Origin: Prauserella shujinwangii
GTDB lineage: Bacteria; Actinomycetota; Actinomycetes; Mycobacteriales; Pseudonocardiaceae
NCBI RefSeq assembly: GCF_003001955.1
Contig: NZ_PVNH01000003.1
Location: 124,001 to 188,000, forward strand
DNA: 64,000 nt
Direction of reading: 5' to 3'
A program made the position numbers and the translations under genes. A model generated the notes under the pieces. The model saw only the letters and a list, made by a program, of their open reading frames with translations, searched no databases and was not told where the DNA came from. Numbering within the stretch: position 1 is the first letter of the stretch; each line of letters starts with the position of its first letter. Shown piece after piece: positions 56,920 to 64,000 of the stretch.

Positions 56920-57720
56920 TCAGCGGGACCGGGCCGCGGCGGGCAGGATGCCGGTGTGCCGCCGGAAGAGGCGGCGGAAGTGGCCCACGTTCGAGTACCC
57001 CACCGCGTACGCCACCTCCGCGACGCTGAGCGTGGTGTGCCGCAGCAGCAAGGTGGCACGGTCCAGCCGCCGCGAGGTGACGAACTCGTGTGGCGCCATC
57101 CCGGTCGAGAGCCGGAACGAGCGCGCGAAGTGGAACGGGCTCAGCGTCGCCGCGGCGGCGAGGTCGGCGACCGTCAGCGGGTCGCCGAGCCGGTCCTCGA
57201 CGAGTGCGGCGACCCGGTCGAGCTGCACCCGGTCGAGGCATCCGGTGGGCGGCCGGGACGCGCGGCGGCCGCCGTAGTAGGTCACGAGGTGCGCGGCCAG
57301 CCGGTGCGCGAGCTCGCTGGCCGCGACGTCCCCGAGCGAGCCGGGACGCAGGTGCGCGCGTTTCAGCGTCGAGGCGACGGCGAGCACCACGGCGTCGCGG
57401 GCACCGGCGAGGGGCTCGATCTCCGGGGTGCGGGACGTCCCGGCGGCCGCGCGCAGCAGCGCCGCGTCGGGGTAGATCTCCACCACCTCGTCCGGTCCGG
57501 CGACCTCCGACCAGTAGAGGTGGTCCCGGCCGTTGGCGAACACGTCGCCCGGCCGGATGTCGAGCCGCGCCGCCCGGCCGTCGCGTTCGAGGACGACGCC
57601 CCGGTGCGCGGCGAACGAGACGCCGACCTGCTGCGGCCCGGTGACGGTCGGGCCCTCGTCCGGCGGGATCCTGGCGTGCAGCGAGCGCATGCCGGGCCAG
57701 CGCAGTACCGAGGACACCAC
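56920..57720 (-). CDS. AraC-family transcriptional regulator
   Basis: The protein is 266 residues with an N-terminal cupin-like sensor region (VSFAAHRGVVLERDGRAARL, PGDVFANGRDHLYW) and a C-terminal double HTH (LGDPLTVADLAAAATLSPFH, FARSFRLSTGMAPHEFV, HTTLSVAEVAYAVGYSNVGH). It lies upstream of the hydrolase-SnoaL pair on the same strand, so it probably activates that pair. The start is set at GTG 57720. Confidence 0.87.
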   Translation of the reverse strand: MVSSVLRWPGMRSLHARIPPDEGPTVTGPQQVGVSFAAHRGVVLERDGRAARLDIRPGDVFANGRDHLYWSEVAGPDEVVEIYPDAALLRAAAGTSRTPEIEPLAGARDAVVLAVASTLKRAHLRPGSLGDVAASELAHRLAAHLVTYYGGRRASRPPTGCLDRVQLDRVAALVEDRLGDPLTVADLAAAATLSPFHFARSFRLSTGMAPHEFVTSRRLDRATLLLRHTTLSVAEVAYAVGYSNVGHFRRLFRRHTGILPAAARSR

Positions 57721-57800
57721 GTCGTCAGGTTACCGGTGGGCCGTGCGTGTTTCCCCGTCGCCGGAACGACGTTCCTGCCCTTGACCTACCGCGCGGGGCT

Positions 57801-58532
57801 TCACCCGGCGCCGGGCAGCGGGGTACCGGAGGGCACGTGCGGCACGGCGTCGGCGTGCAGGCTGGTGCCGGGCGCGAGCCGCTGCACGGCGTCCTCCATG
57901 TGGGCCTCCAGCAGCGTCAGCACGGCGACCTCGTCGCCCTCGCGGATGGCCGCGATGATCTGGTTGTGCTCGGCGACGCGCTCGTCCACGCCCTGCGCGT
58001 TCCTGCCGTAGGTGCCCTGCAGCGCGGTGAGGCACATCCGGGTCTCGATCAGCAGCGTGCGCGCCATCCGCGCCAGCCGCTTGCTGCCGGAGGCCTCGAT
58101 CAGCTCCTCGTGGAACCGCAGGTCGGCCTCGGTGAGCGCGGCGGGGTCGTCCTGCTCGTCGGCCTCCGCCATGGCCGCGACGGCGGCGTCCAGCACGGCG
58201 GTCACCCGCTCCCGGTCGCCGCCGCGCATGACCCGGATCGCGGCGGCCCGCTCGACCGCCGAGCGCGCGGCGTAGATGTCGTAGACGTCGCCGGGTTCCA
58301 GGTCGATGACGAACAGCCCCCGGTGCCGCTCGCTGCGCAGCAGGCCCTCGGACACCAGCCGCTGCATCGCCTCCCGCAGCGGGCCGCGCGAGACCTGGAA
58401 CCGCGCGGCGAGCTCCGTCTCCCCGAGCTGGGTGCCGGGCGGGAGGGCACCGGTCATGATCGCGTCCCGCAGCTGGCGGGCGATGATGCCCGCGGTGGAC
58501 TCCCGGTTGACCGGTTCGATGTCGGCGAGCAT
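57801..58532 (-). CDS. GntR-family regulator, FCD (FadR) subfamily
   Basis: The 243-residue product from ATG 58532 begins MLADIEPVNRESTAGIIARQ. The winged HTH (GALPPGTQLGETELAARFQV, SRGPLREAMQRLVSEGLL) is followed by an all-helical FCD domain with the metal-site residues D..FHEELIEASG, EHNQI and EAHM. FCD proteins bind TNGTNNNACNA-like palindromes and respond to organic acids. ATTGTNNACAAT copies occur in front of three units of this locus, one directly before the operon containing this gene. It is coupled to the racemase-like gene 58535-59254, 2 bases apart. A GTG at 58538 is another possible start. Confidence 0.92.
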   Translation of the reverse strand: MLADIEPVNRESTAGIIARQLRDAIMTGALPPGTQLGETELAARFQVSRGPLREAMQRLVSEGLLRSERHRGLFVIDLEPGDVYDIYAARSAVERAAAIRVMRGGDRERVTAVLDAAVAAMAEADEQDDPAALTEADLRFHEELIEASGSKRLARMARTLLIETRMCLTALQGTYGRNAQGVDERVAEHNQIIAAIREGDEVAVLTLLEAHMEDAVQRLAPGTSLHADAVPHVPSGTPLPGAG

Positions 58533-58534
58533 TC

Positions 58535-59254
58535 TCACGCCCCCGTCCGGAAGAGGGTGCCGAGCCCGGGTACCGCGCGCGAGGCGCCCGCGAGCCGCAG
58601 TCCTTCCCAGACGGTGACCTGGTTGGCCGTGAGCACCGGCTTGCCGAGGCGCTCTTCGATCCGGTCGAGGAGCGCGAGCGTGCGCATGGCGGTGTCCGGC
58701 ACGAGCAGCGCCTCCGCGTCCGGGTGGTCGCGGCCGGCGACGAGATCCACCACCGCCTCGGGGTCGAGCCTGCCGACCTCCGCCGCGGTGTCGATGTCGG
58801 CGGCCGACATCGACACGACGTCGATCCCGCCCTTGCCGAGGAACTCGGCGAACAGCGCCGCCACGTCGTCGGGGTAGCTGGCCGCCACGGCGACGCGCCG
58901 CAGCCCGAGCGCGTTCGCCGCCCGCACGAAGGCGAACGACGTGCTCGACGCCGGCAGCCCGCCCGCGGCCTCGGACAGCCCGGCGACCTGCTGGGTGGCC
59001 CCGTCCCAGCCGTAGACGAAGCTGCCGCTCGTGCACGCCCACACGACGGCGTCCGGCTCGTGCCGGGCCAGCAGCCCGGCGCCCTCGGTGAGCCTGGCGG
59101 GGCTGCCCAGGTCCAGCAGTTCGGCGACCGCGTGCAGGTCGGTGCCGTAGATGTGCGCCACCGGCAGCCGGACGTCGCCGCCGAGCAGGCGCTCGGCGAG
59201 CGGGTAGTCGTCCTCGGCGGCGTGGTCGGGGTAGATGAATCCGATCGTGCTCAC
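58535..59254 (-). CDS. Asp/Glu racemase-superfamily protein 1 (maleate isomerase/decarboxylase-like)
   Basis: The protein is 239 residues from GTG 59254 (AGGAGG 7 bases upstream). The fold is that of maleate cis-trans isomerase and arylmalonate decarboxylase. The first catalytic Cys is in VWACTSGSFVYG. The second Cys is lost: the motif VSCTN of its paralogue reads VPDTA here. It can therefore not do two-Cys racemase chemistry in the usual way; a maleate-isomerase-like single-Cys route or a different reaction is possible. It is the first gene of an operon with gntR, directly behind the strongest operator. Confidence 0.82.
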   Translation of the reverse strand: MSTIGFIYPDHAAEDDYPLAERLLGGDVRLPVAHIYGTDLHAVAELLDLGSPARLTEGAGLLARHEPDAVVWACTSGSFVYGWDGATQQVAGLSEAAGGLPASSTSFAFVRAANALGLRRVAVAASYPDDVAALFAEFLGKGGIDVVSMSAADIDTAAEVGRLDPEAVVDLVAGRDHPDAEALLVPDTAMRTLALLDRIEERLGKPVLTANQVTVWEGLRLAGASRAVPGLGTLFRTGA

Positions 59255-59265
59255 GGCACACCTCC

Positions 59266-59291
59266 TACTAGGATTGTCGACAATCCTAGTA
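59266..59291. promoter_or_regulatory. GntR operator B, 26-bp perfect palindrome
   Basis: TACTAGGATTGTC and GACAATCCTAGTA together form a 26-bp perfect palindrome centred on ATTGTCGACAAT (59273-59284). It lies between the two racemase-like genes, before the operon that includes gntR, which implies autoregulation. Confidence 0.8.
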
Positions 59292-59298
59292 AAACTGG

Positions 59299-60048
59299 TC
59301 AAGACACTTCCCGGAGCCATTGGCCGGGGCCGACGATGGGCAGCTCCATCCGCCTGAGGCAGGCCCACATCGTGAGCTGGTTGGCGGTGAGCACCGGCTT
59401 GCCGAGCGCGGACTCCAGCGGGTCGATCACGTCGTAGGTGGGCAGGTTGGTGCAGCTGACGAAGATCGCCTCGGCGTCGTCGTGGTTGGCGGCGATGATC
59501 CGCTCCGCGATCGTGCGGTAGCTGACCTTCCAGATGCCGCCGCCGAGGCCGAGATGGTCGCTCGACAGGGTCTCCACGCCCAGCTCACCCAGGAAGTCGT
59601 GCAGCTTGGCGGTGAGGTCGGCGTCGTACGGGGTGAGCACCGAGACGCGGCCGATGTCGAGCTGGCGCAGCACCTCCGCGAGCGCGCCGGACGTCGTGAC
59701 CGCCTGCGGGGCGCCCGCGTCACAGATCACCTTGCGCAGCGCGTGCTCGGCGTCGACGCCGTTGACGAAGCTACCTGACGTGCACAGGTAGGCCACGACC
59801 TCGGGTTCGACGTGCAGCACGTCCCTGGTGGCCGCCGCGAGGTGCTGTGCGTTGCTGACCAGGTGCGCCATCTCCATGCTCACGGGCACGGGCTCGTACG
59901 GGGTGCGAGCCAGGTGCAGCGAGACTTCCATCGGCACCCAGCGCCAGAGTTCCCGCTCCAGCGCCAGGTCGAACGGCGCGATGACACCGATGCCGCGCTG
60001 GGCTACCGGGCCATCGAACGCGGGGAAGTCCAGGGCTGCGAAATCCAA
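59299..60048 (-). CDS. Asp/Glu racemase-superfamily protein 2 (maleate isomerase-like)
   Basis: The protein is 249 residues from TTG 60048 (GAAGG upstream), a paralogue of the next gene. It keeps both catalytic Cys residues: VAYLCTSGSFVNG and IFVSCTNLPTYDVID. This fits maleate cis-trans isomerase or related racemases. The N-terminus has PFDLALERELWRWVP. It is read from the divergent promoter region shared with the D-2-hydroxyacid dehydrogenase gene, which contains an ATTGTNNACAAT operator. The likely substrate is an unsaturated or substituted C4 dicarboxylate, by family only. Confidence 0.85.
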   Translation of the reverse strand: MDFAALDFPAFDGPVAQRGIGVIAPFDLALERELWRWVPMEVSLHLARTPYEPVPVSMEMAHLVSNAQHLAAATRDVLHVEPEVVAYLCTSGSFVNGVDAEHALRKVICDAGAPQAVTTSGALAEVLRQLDIGRVSVLTPYDADLTAKLHDFLGELGVETLSSDHLGLGGGIWKVSYRTIAERIIAANHDDAEAIFVSCTNLPTYDVIDPLESALGKPVLTANQLTMWACLRRMELPIVGPGQWLREVS

Positions 60049-60100
60049 GGCTCAACCTTCGACGGGCTTGTGAGGGAGTGCCTCCGGGGTTATTCCTCGG

Positions 60101-60133
60101 ATTGTTGACAATCATACGACTGGCTCTTACCGT
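60101..60133 (+). promoter_or_regulatory. GntR operator C overlapping a leaderless promoter
   Basis: The operator ATTGTTGACAAT (60101-60112) contains the -35 box TTGACA (60105-60110). After a 17-base spacer follows TACCGT (60128-60133), a TANNNT -10 box. Transcription would begin about base 60140, which is the GTG start codon itself. Confidence 0.7.
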
Positions 60134-60139
60134 GTCAAC

Positions 60140-61117
60140 GTGATCGGCACGGATCGTCCGGTGCTGGCGGTGTTGTGCGGCGAGAAACACCCCCCGGACA
60201 TGCACCCCATCGAGCAAGAGGCGACTGTGCGTTACACGCGCGCCGACGGGCTCGCCGAGGCGCTGCGCGGGGCCGACGCGCTGTTCGTCTACGACTTCCT
60301 TTCTACCGCCGTTCCGGACGCCTGGCACGCCGCGGACCGGCTGCGGTGGCTGCACATCGCGAGCGCGGGCGTCGACCCGGTGCTGTTCCCCGGACTGCGC
60401 GACAGCGACGTGGTCCTGACCAACTCGCGGGGCGTGTTCGACGACTCGATCGCCGAGTACGTCCTCGGGGTGATCCTGGCCTTCGCCAAGGACTTCGCCC
60501 GGTCGGTGCGGCTGCAGGACAACCGGGAGTGGCGGCACCGGGAGAGCGAGCGCATCGCGGGCAGGCACGCCCTCGTGGTGGGCACCGGGCCCATCGGCAG
60601 GGCCATCGCGCGCCTGCTGCGCGCCGCGGGGATGCGCGTGTCCGGCGCCGGGCGCCGCGCCAGGGACGGCGACCCCGACTTCGGCACCGTGCACGCGTCC
60701 GCGGAGCTGAACGGGCACCTGTCCGCTTTCGACTTCGTCGTCGTCGTGGCGCCGCTGACCGAGCGGACCAAGGGCATGTTCGACGCCGAGGCGTTCGCGG
60801 CCATGCGGCCGGACGCGCGGTTCGTCAACGTGGGCCGCGGCGAGCTCGTGGTGACCGACGACCTGGTCGAGGCCCTGCGGGCGGGGTCGATCGCGGGCGC
60901 CGCGCTCGACGTGTTCGACACCGAGCCCCTGCCCGCCGACAGTCCGCTGTGGACGATGGATAACGTGTTCGTGTCGCCGCACATGTCGGGGGACTTCATC
61001 GGCTGGCGCAACGCGCTGGTGGAGGTGTTCGCCGACAACTTCCGGCGGTGGCGGGCCGGGGAACCCCTGCGCAACGTGGTCGACAAACGACTGGGCTACG
61101 TACCCTCGGCGGATTGA
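60140..61117 (+). CDS. D-2-hydroxyacid dehydrogenase
   Basis: The protein is 325 residues from GTG 60140; there is no ribosome-binding site, which fits a leaderless mRNA. The NAD domain has LVVGTGPIGRAIARLLRAAG. The catalytic Arg is in NVGRGELVV, the Glu in FDTEPLPADSPLW, and the His in VSPHMSG. D-2-hydroxyacid dehydrogenases interconvert a 2-hydroxyacid and a 2-oxoacid. It is followed after 35 bases by an amidase, probably co-transcribed, and is divergent from racemase-like gene 2. Confidence 0.9.
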   Translation: MIGTDRPVLAVLCGEKHPPDMHPIEQEATVRYTRADGLAEALRGADALFVYDFLSTAVPDAWHAADRLRWLHIASAGVDPVLFPGLRDSDVVLTNSRGVFDDSIAEYVLGVILAFAKDFARSVRLQDNREWRHRESERIAGRHALVVGTGPIGRAIARLLRAAGMRVSGAGRRARDGDPDFGTVHASAELNGHLSAFDFVVVVAPLTERTKGMFDAEAFAAMRPDARFVNVGRGELVVTDDLVEALRAGSIAGAALDVFDTEPLPADSPLWTMDNVFVSPHMSGDFIGWRNALVEVFADNFRRWRAGEPLRNVVDKRLGYVPSAD

Positions 61118-61152
61118 GGCACCGTTCACGCGATAGGCACTCAAGGAGAGCG

Positions 61153-62568
61153 ATGCGGAGCACGGAACCCCTGCTGACGGCGAGCGAGCTCGTCGCGGCG
61201 TACTCCTCGGGTGAACTGTCGCCGGTCGAGGTGACCCGGGGAGCGCTCGAGACGATCGAGAAGCTGGATCCGGAGTACAAGGCCTACACGCTCGCCGACC
61301 CCGAGGTGGCGCTCGACCAGGCCCGGCACTCGGAGGAGCGCTGGCGCGAGGGTAACCCGATCGGCTGGCTCGACGGCGTGCCCGCGTCCATCAAGGACAT
61401 GTTCCTCACCCAGGGCTGGCCGACGCTGCGCGGCTCGCTGTGCATCGACCGCGACCAGCCGTGGGACGTCGACAGCCCGGTCTCCGCGCGGATGCGGGAG
61501 AACGGGCTCGTGCTGCTCGGCAAGACCACCACCCCCGAGCTGGGCTGGAAGGCCGTCACGGACTGCCCGCTCGACGGCGTCACCCGCAACCCGTACGACC
61601 CGTCGCTGACCCCCGGCGGGTCGAGCGGCGGCAGCGCCGTCGCCGTGGCCACCGGCATGGGCGAGCTGTCGGTGGGCACCGACGGCGGTGGCTCGGTGCG
61701 GATCCCGGCCTCGTTCTGCGGCATCGTGGGGTTCAAGCCGACCGGCGGCCGGATCCCGCTGTACCCGGCCAGCCCGTTCGGCCCGCTCGCGCACGCCGGG
61801 CCGATGGCCCGGTCGGTGGACGACATCGCGCTGTTCCTCGACGTGCTCGCCACGCCGGACCACCGTGACCCGGCCGCACTGCCGCCTCCGCCGGGGACCT
61901 ACCGCGAGGCGGTGCGCCGGGACGTGCGCGGCCTGCGGGCGGCGTTCTCGCTGGATCTCGGCTACGTGGACGTGGACCCGGAGGTGGCGCAGCTGGTCGT
62001 GTCCGTGGTCGCGGCGCTGACCGAGGCGGGTGTGCACGTCGAGGAGACCGACCCCGGGTTCACCGACCCGATCGACGCGTTCGGCGTGCTGTGGTCGACC
62101 GGCGCGGCCAAGTGGCTCGACACGTTCCCGCCGGGCTCGGCCGAGCGCGTCGACCCCGGCCTGGCGCAGGTGTGGCGGCAGGGGCACACGTACTCGGCCA
62201 GCGACTATCTCGAGGCGTCCGCCGAACGGGCCGCGCTCGGCATCCACATGGGCGAGTTCCACACCCGGCACGACATCCTCCTCACGCCGTCGGTGGGAAT
62301 CCAGCCGTTCGAGGCGGGGCACGACGTGCCGCCGGGCAGCGGGCTGGACTCCTGGATGCAGTGGGCGCGGTTCTCCTACCCGTTCAACATGACGCAGCAG
62401 CCCGCGATCAGCGTGCCCGCGGGGTTCACCTCGCGGGGACTGCCGGTGGGATTGCAGATCGTCGGCCCCCGGCACTCCGACGACCTCGTGCTCGCGGTGG
62501 CCAAGCTGGTCGAGGAGATCCGGCCCTGGCCCACCGACCGCCGCGCGGCTCCCAAGGCCGCCCGCTGA
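61153..62568 (+). CDS. Amidase (amidase-signature family)
   Basis: The protein is 471 residues from ATG 61153 (AAGGAGAG upstream). The Ser-cisSer-Lys triad is visible: Lys in GVPASIKDMFLT, cis-Ser in TPGGSSGGSA and nucleophile Ser in GTDGGGSVRIPASFCG. It hydrolyses an amide (for example an N-acyl, carbamoyl or dicarboxylic-acid monoamide) to acid and ammonia. It is the last gene of the catabolic locus. The substrate is not specified by the sequence. Confidence 0.92.
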   Translation: MRSTEPLLTASELVAAYSSGELSPVEVTRGALETIEKLDPEYKAYTLADPEVALDQARHSEERWREGNPIGWLDGVPASIKDMFLTQGWPTLRGSLCIDRDQPWDVDSPVSARMRENGLVLLGKTTTPELGWKAVTDCPLDGVTRNPYDPSLTPGGSSGGSAVAVATGMGELSVGTDGGGSVRIPASFCGIVGFKPTGGRIPLYPASPFGPLAHAGPMARSVDDIALFLDVLATPDHRDPAALPPPPGTYREAVRRDVRGLRAAFSLDLGYVDVDPEVAQLVVSVVAALTEAGVHVEETDPGFTDPIDAFGVLWSTGAAKWLDTFPPGSAERVDPGLAQVWRQGHTYSASDYLEASAERAALGIHMGEFHTRHDILLTPSVGIQPFEAGHDVPPGSGLDSWMQWARFSYPFNMTQQPAISVPAGFTSRGLPVGLQIVGPRHSDDLVLAVAKLVEEIRPWPTDRRAAPKAAR

Positions 62569-62578
62569 CCACCCGCGT

Positions 62579-62630
62579 GCCCTCGTGAGTGCTGAACGTG
62601 GTGAGAACGACGTTTTTCACTCACGAGGGC
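62579..62630. repeat. Family A palindrome between convergent genes
   Basis: GCCCTCGTGAGTG (62579-62591) and CACTCACGAGGGC (62618-62630) are perfect 13-bp outer arms, with AACGT/ACGTT pairing inside. It lies 10 bases after the amidase stop and 12 before the WS/DGAT stop, a typical bidirectional terminator position. Confidence 0.82.
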
Positions 62631-62641
62631 GGGTCGGCAGG

Positions 62642-64000
62642 TCACCGGGTCGCGTACTCGAGTTCGGCGAGTGCGGTGTCCAGGTGGGTCAGCAGCCGCT
62701 GCAGGTGCGGCACGCTGCGGCGGCAGCCCGTGATGCCGAAGTCGAGGTTGTCGCCGTTGCTGGTGAGCGTGATGTTCAGCGCCTGACCGTCGAGCAGTAC
62801 CGAGGCCGGGTACACGCCGTCGAGCTTGGCGCCGTTCCAGTACATCTGCTTGCGCGGCCCGGGCACGTTCGAGATGACGACGTTGAACGGCGGCCGGGTG
62901 TTGTTGACGAACCCGGGCACCGGCGACGCGCCGAGCGGGGCGACGTTGAGCGCCGAGAGCAGCAGCACCTGTAGCGGGGTGAGGTCCTTGAACAGCCGCT
63001 TGCCGTCCCGCATCGAGCGCGCGATCACGGCGAGCCGGGCCGCCGGGTCCGTCCGGTCGGTGCCGAGGTTGCACAGCATCGCGCCGATCTGGTTGCCCGA
63101 GGCCTCCCCGCCGTCCGACCGTGTGCGCAGCGAAACCGGCACCATCGCCACCAGCGGCGCGTCCGGCAGTGCCCGCTGCTCGATGAGGTAGTCCCGCAGC
63201 GCGCCCGCGCACATCGCGAGCACCACGTCGTTACGGGAGACGCCCGCGGCCGACGCGACCCCGCGCACCCGGTCCAGCGGCCACGACTGCGCGGCGAACC
63301 GGCGGGCACCGCCGATCGGCACGTTGAGCATCGTCCTCGGCGCCTGCATCGGCAGGGTCAGCCGGTGCTCCCGGAACGCCTCGTTGGCCACCCTGACCGC
63401 GGCGGGCGCGAGCCCGGCGAGCTGCTCCGTCGTGCGACGGGCCGTCCGGAGCAGGTCGAACGGCCCGGGCCGGGGCCGCCTCGGCCGCTGCGGGGACCGC
63501 GAGCCCCACGGCGCGGGGCAGTCCGTCGCGGACGGGTCGTCGCTGAGGATGCCCTGCAGGTGCCGCAGCGCCGAGACGCCGTCCATCACGGCGTGGTGCA
63601 CCTTGCTGTACATGGCGAACCGGTCGTCGTTGAGACCTTCCACGAGGTGGATCTCCCACAGTGGCCGGTGCCGGTCGAGCAGCGTGCTGTGCCAGCGCGA
63701 GGTCAGCTCCAGCAGCTCGCGCACGCGGCCAGGCTGCGGAAGGGCGGAGTGCCGGAAGTGGTAGTGCAGGTCGAGGTCGTTGTCCTCCACCCAGGCCAGG
63801 TAGCCGAGCGAGTTCACCGGCTTGGCGAGGCGGCGCCGGAACAGGCTGCGCACCTCGGTGTTCTCGAGCATGTCGTGCCGGAGCTTGGCCAGGTAGTCGT
63901 CCCCCGCGCCGTCGGGTTTGGTGAACAGCTGCAACCCGCCGACGTGCATGGGATGCTCTCGGGTCTCGACGAGCAGGAACATCGAGTCGGTCACGGGCAT
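62642..64000 (-). CDS. Wax ester synthase/diacylglycerol acyltransferase (WS/DGAT)
   Basis: The protein is 452 residues up to the window edge. The acyl-transfer motif HHxxxDG is in YSKVHHAVMDGVSALRHLQG, with typical WS/DGAT blocks EHPMHVGGLQLF, PLWEIHLVEGL, PVSLRTRSDGGEASGNQIGA and FNVVISNVPGPRKQMYWNGA. It esterifies acyl-CoA to a diacylglycerol or alcohol, making triacylglycerol or wax ester reserves. The ATG at 64000 (MPVTDSMFLL) aligns close to the family's usual start, but a few residues may lie beyond the window. It is the only storage-lipid gene here. Confidence 0.9.
   Translation of the reverse strand: MPVTDSMFLLVETREHPMHVGGLQLFTKPDGAGDDYLAKLRHDMLENTEVRSLFRRRLAKPVNSLGYLAWVEDNDLDLHYHFRHSALPQPGRVRELLELTSRWHSTLLDRHRPLWEIHLVEGLNDDRFAMYSKVHHAVMDGVSALRHLQGILSDDPSATDCPAPWGSRSPQRPRRPRPGPFDLLRTARRTTEQLAGLAPAAVRVANEAFREHRLTLPMQAPRTMLNVPIGGARRFAAQSWPLDRVRGVASAAGVSRNDVVLAMCAGALRDYLIEQRALPDAPLVAMVPVSLRTRSDGGEASGNQIGAMLCNLGTDRTDPAARLAVIARSMRDGKRLFKDLTPLQVLLLSALNVAPLGASPVPGFVNNTRPPFNVVISNVPGPRKQMYWNGAKLDGVYPASVLLDGQALNITLTSNGDNLDFGITGCRRSVPHLQRLLTHLDTALAELEYATR

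Overview
The window is 64 kb of very GC-rich, densely coded DNA. Its markers are actinobacterial: an E2/E1-fused 2-oxoglutarate decarboxylase/dehydrogenase (Kgd), F420-type LLM and VOC enzymes, FadE/FadA/FadB lipid genes, a WS/DGAT acyltransferase, a CtpI-type P-ATPase, a PucR regulator and many TetR regulators. Together with several families of short intergenic palindromes this suggests a Pseudonocardiaceae chromosome, most likely Amycolatopsis-like. That assignment is inference; there is no rRNA or other species marker. I found no tRNA or rRNA gene, prophage, transposase gene or CRISPR array.

Layout. 0-16 kb: the end of an osmoprotectant ABC operon, a secreted subtilisin-like protease, kgd, a double-length ABC exporter, a two-gene ABC transporter, a candidate small RNA, alanine dehydrogenase, and a quinone reductase behind a SoxR-like box. 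16-32 kb: a PadR/VOC/PucR operon; a TetR with three matching operators controlling an acyl-CoA carboxylase/acyl-CoA dehydrogenase operon of BkaR/FadE19 type; methionine aminopeptidase, SDR and PhaC-like genes; and two genes broken by frameshifts. 32-42 kb: lipid metabolism, with a TetR/hydrolase pair, a two-FadE operon, a probable hopanoid C-3 methylase, a two-headed TetR, and fadA-fadB. 42-46 kb: a PP2C phosphatase, a ThDP enzyme and a GlcD-like oxidase, then a 30-codon gene with its own leader and terminator.

46.6-62.6 kb holds a catabolic locus: DUF3830 protein, aminotransferase, aldehyde dehydrogenase, D-malate/tartrate-type dehydrogenase, FCD-GntR regulator, two maleate-isomerase-like paralogues, D-2-hydroxyacid dehydrogenase and amidase. 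A P-type ATPase, SnoaL-like, hydrolase and AraC block (51.2-57.7 kb) splits it, but the same operator ATTGTNNACAAT lies in front of three of its transcription units on both sides. I read it as one regulon for an unknown amide or amino/dicarboxylic acid, and it is the best candidate for an undescribed pathway. The window ends with a WS/DGAT gene.

Four families of short palindromes (12 copies in all) sit mostly at gene ends. Some copies supply the stop codons of flanking genes, and one copy is translated inside the N-terminus of the osmoprotectant-binding lipoprotein.
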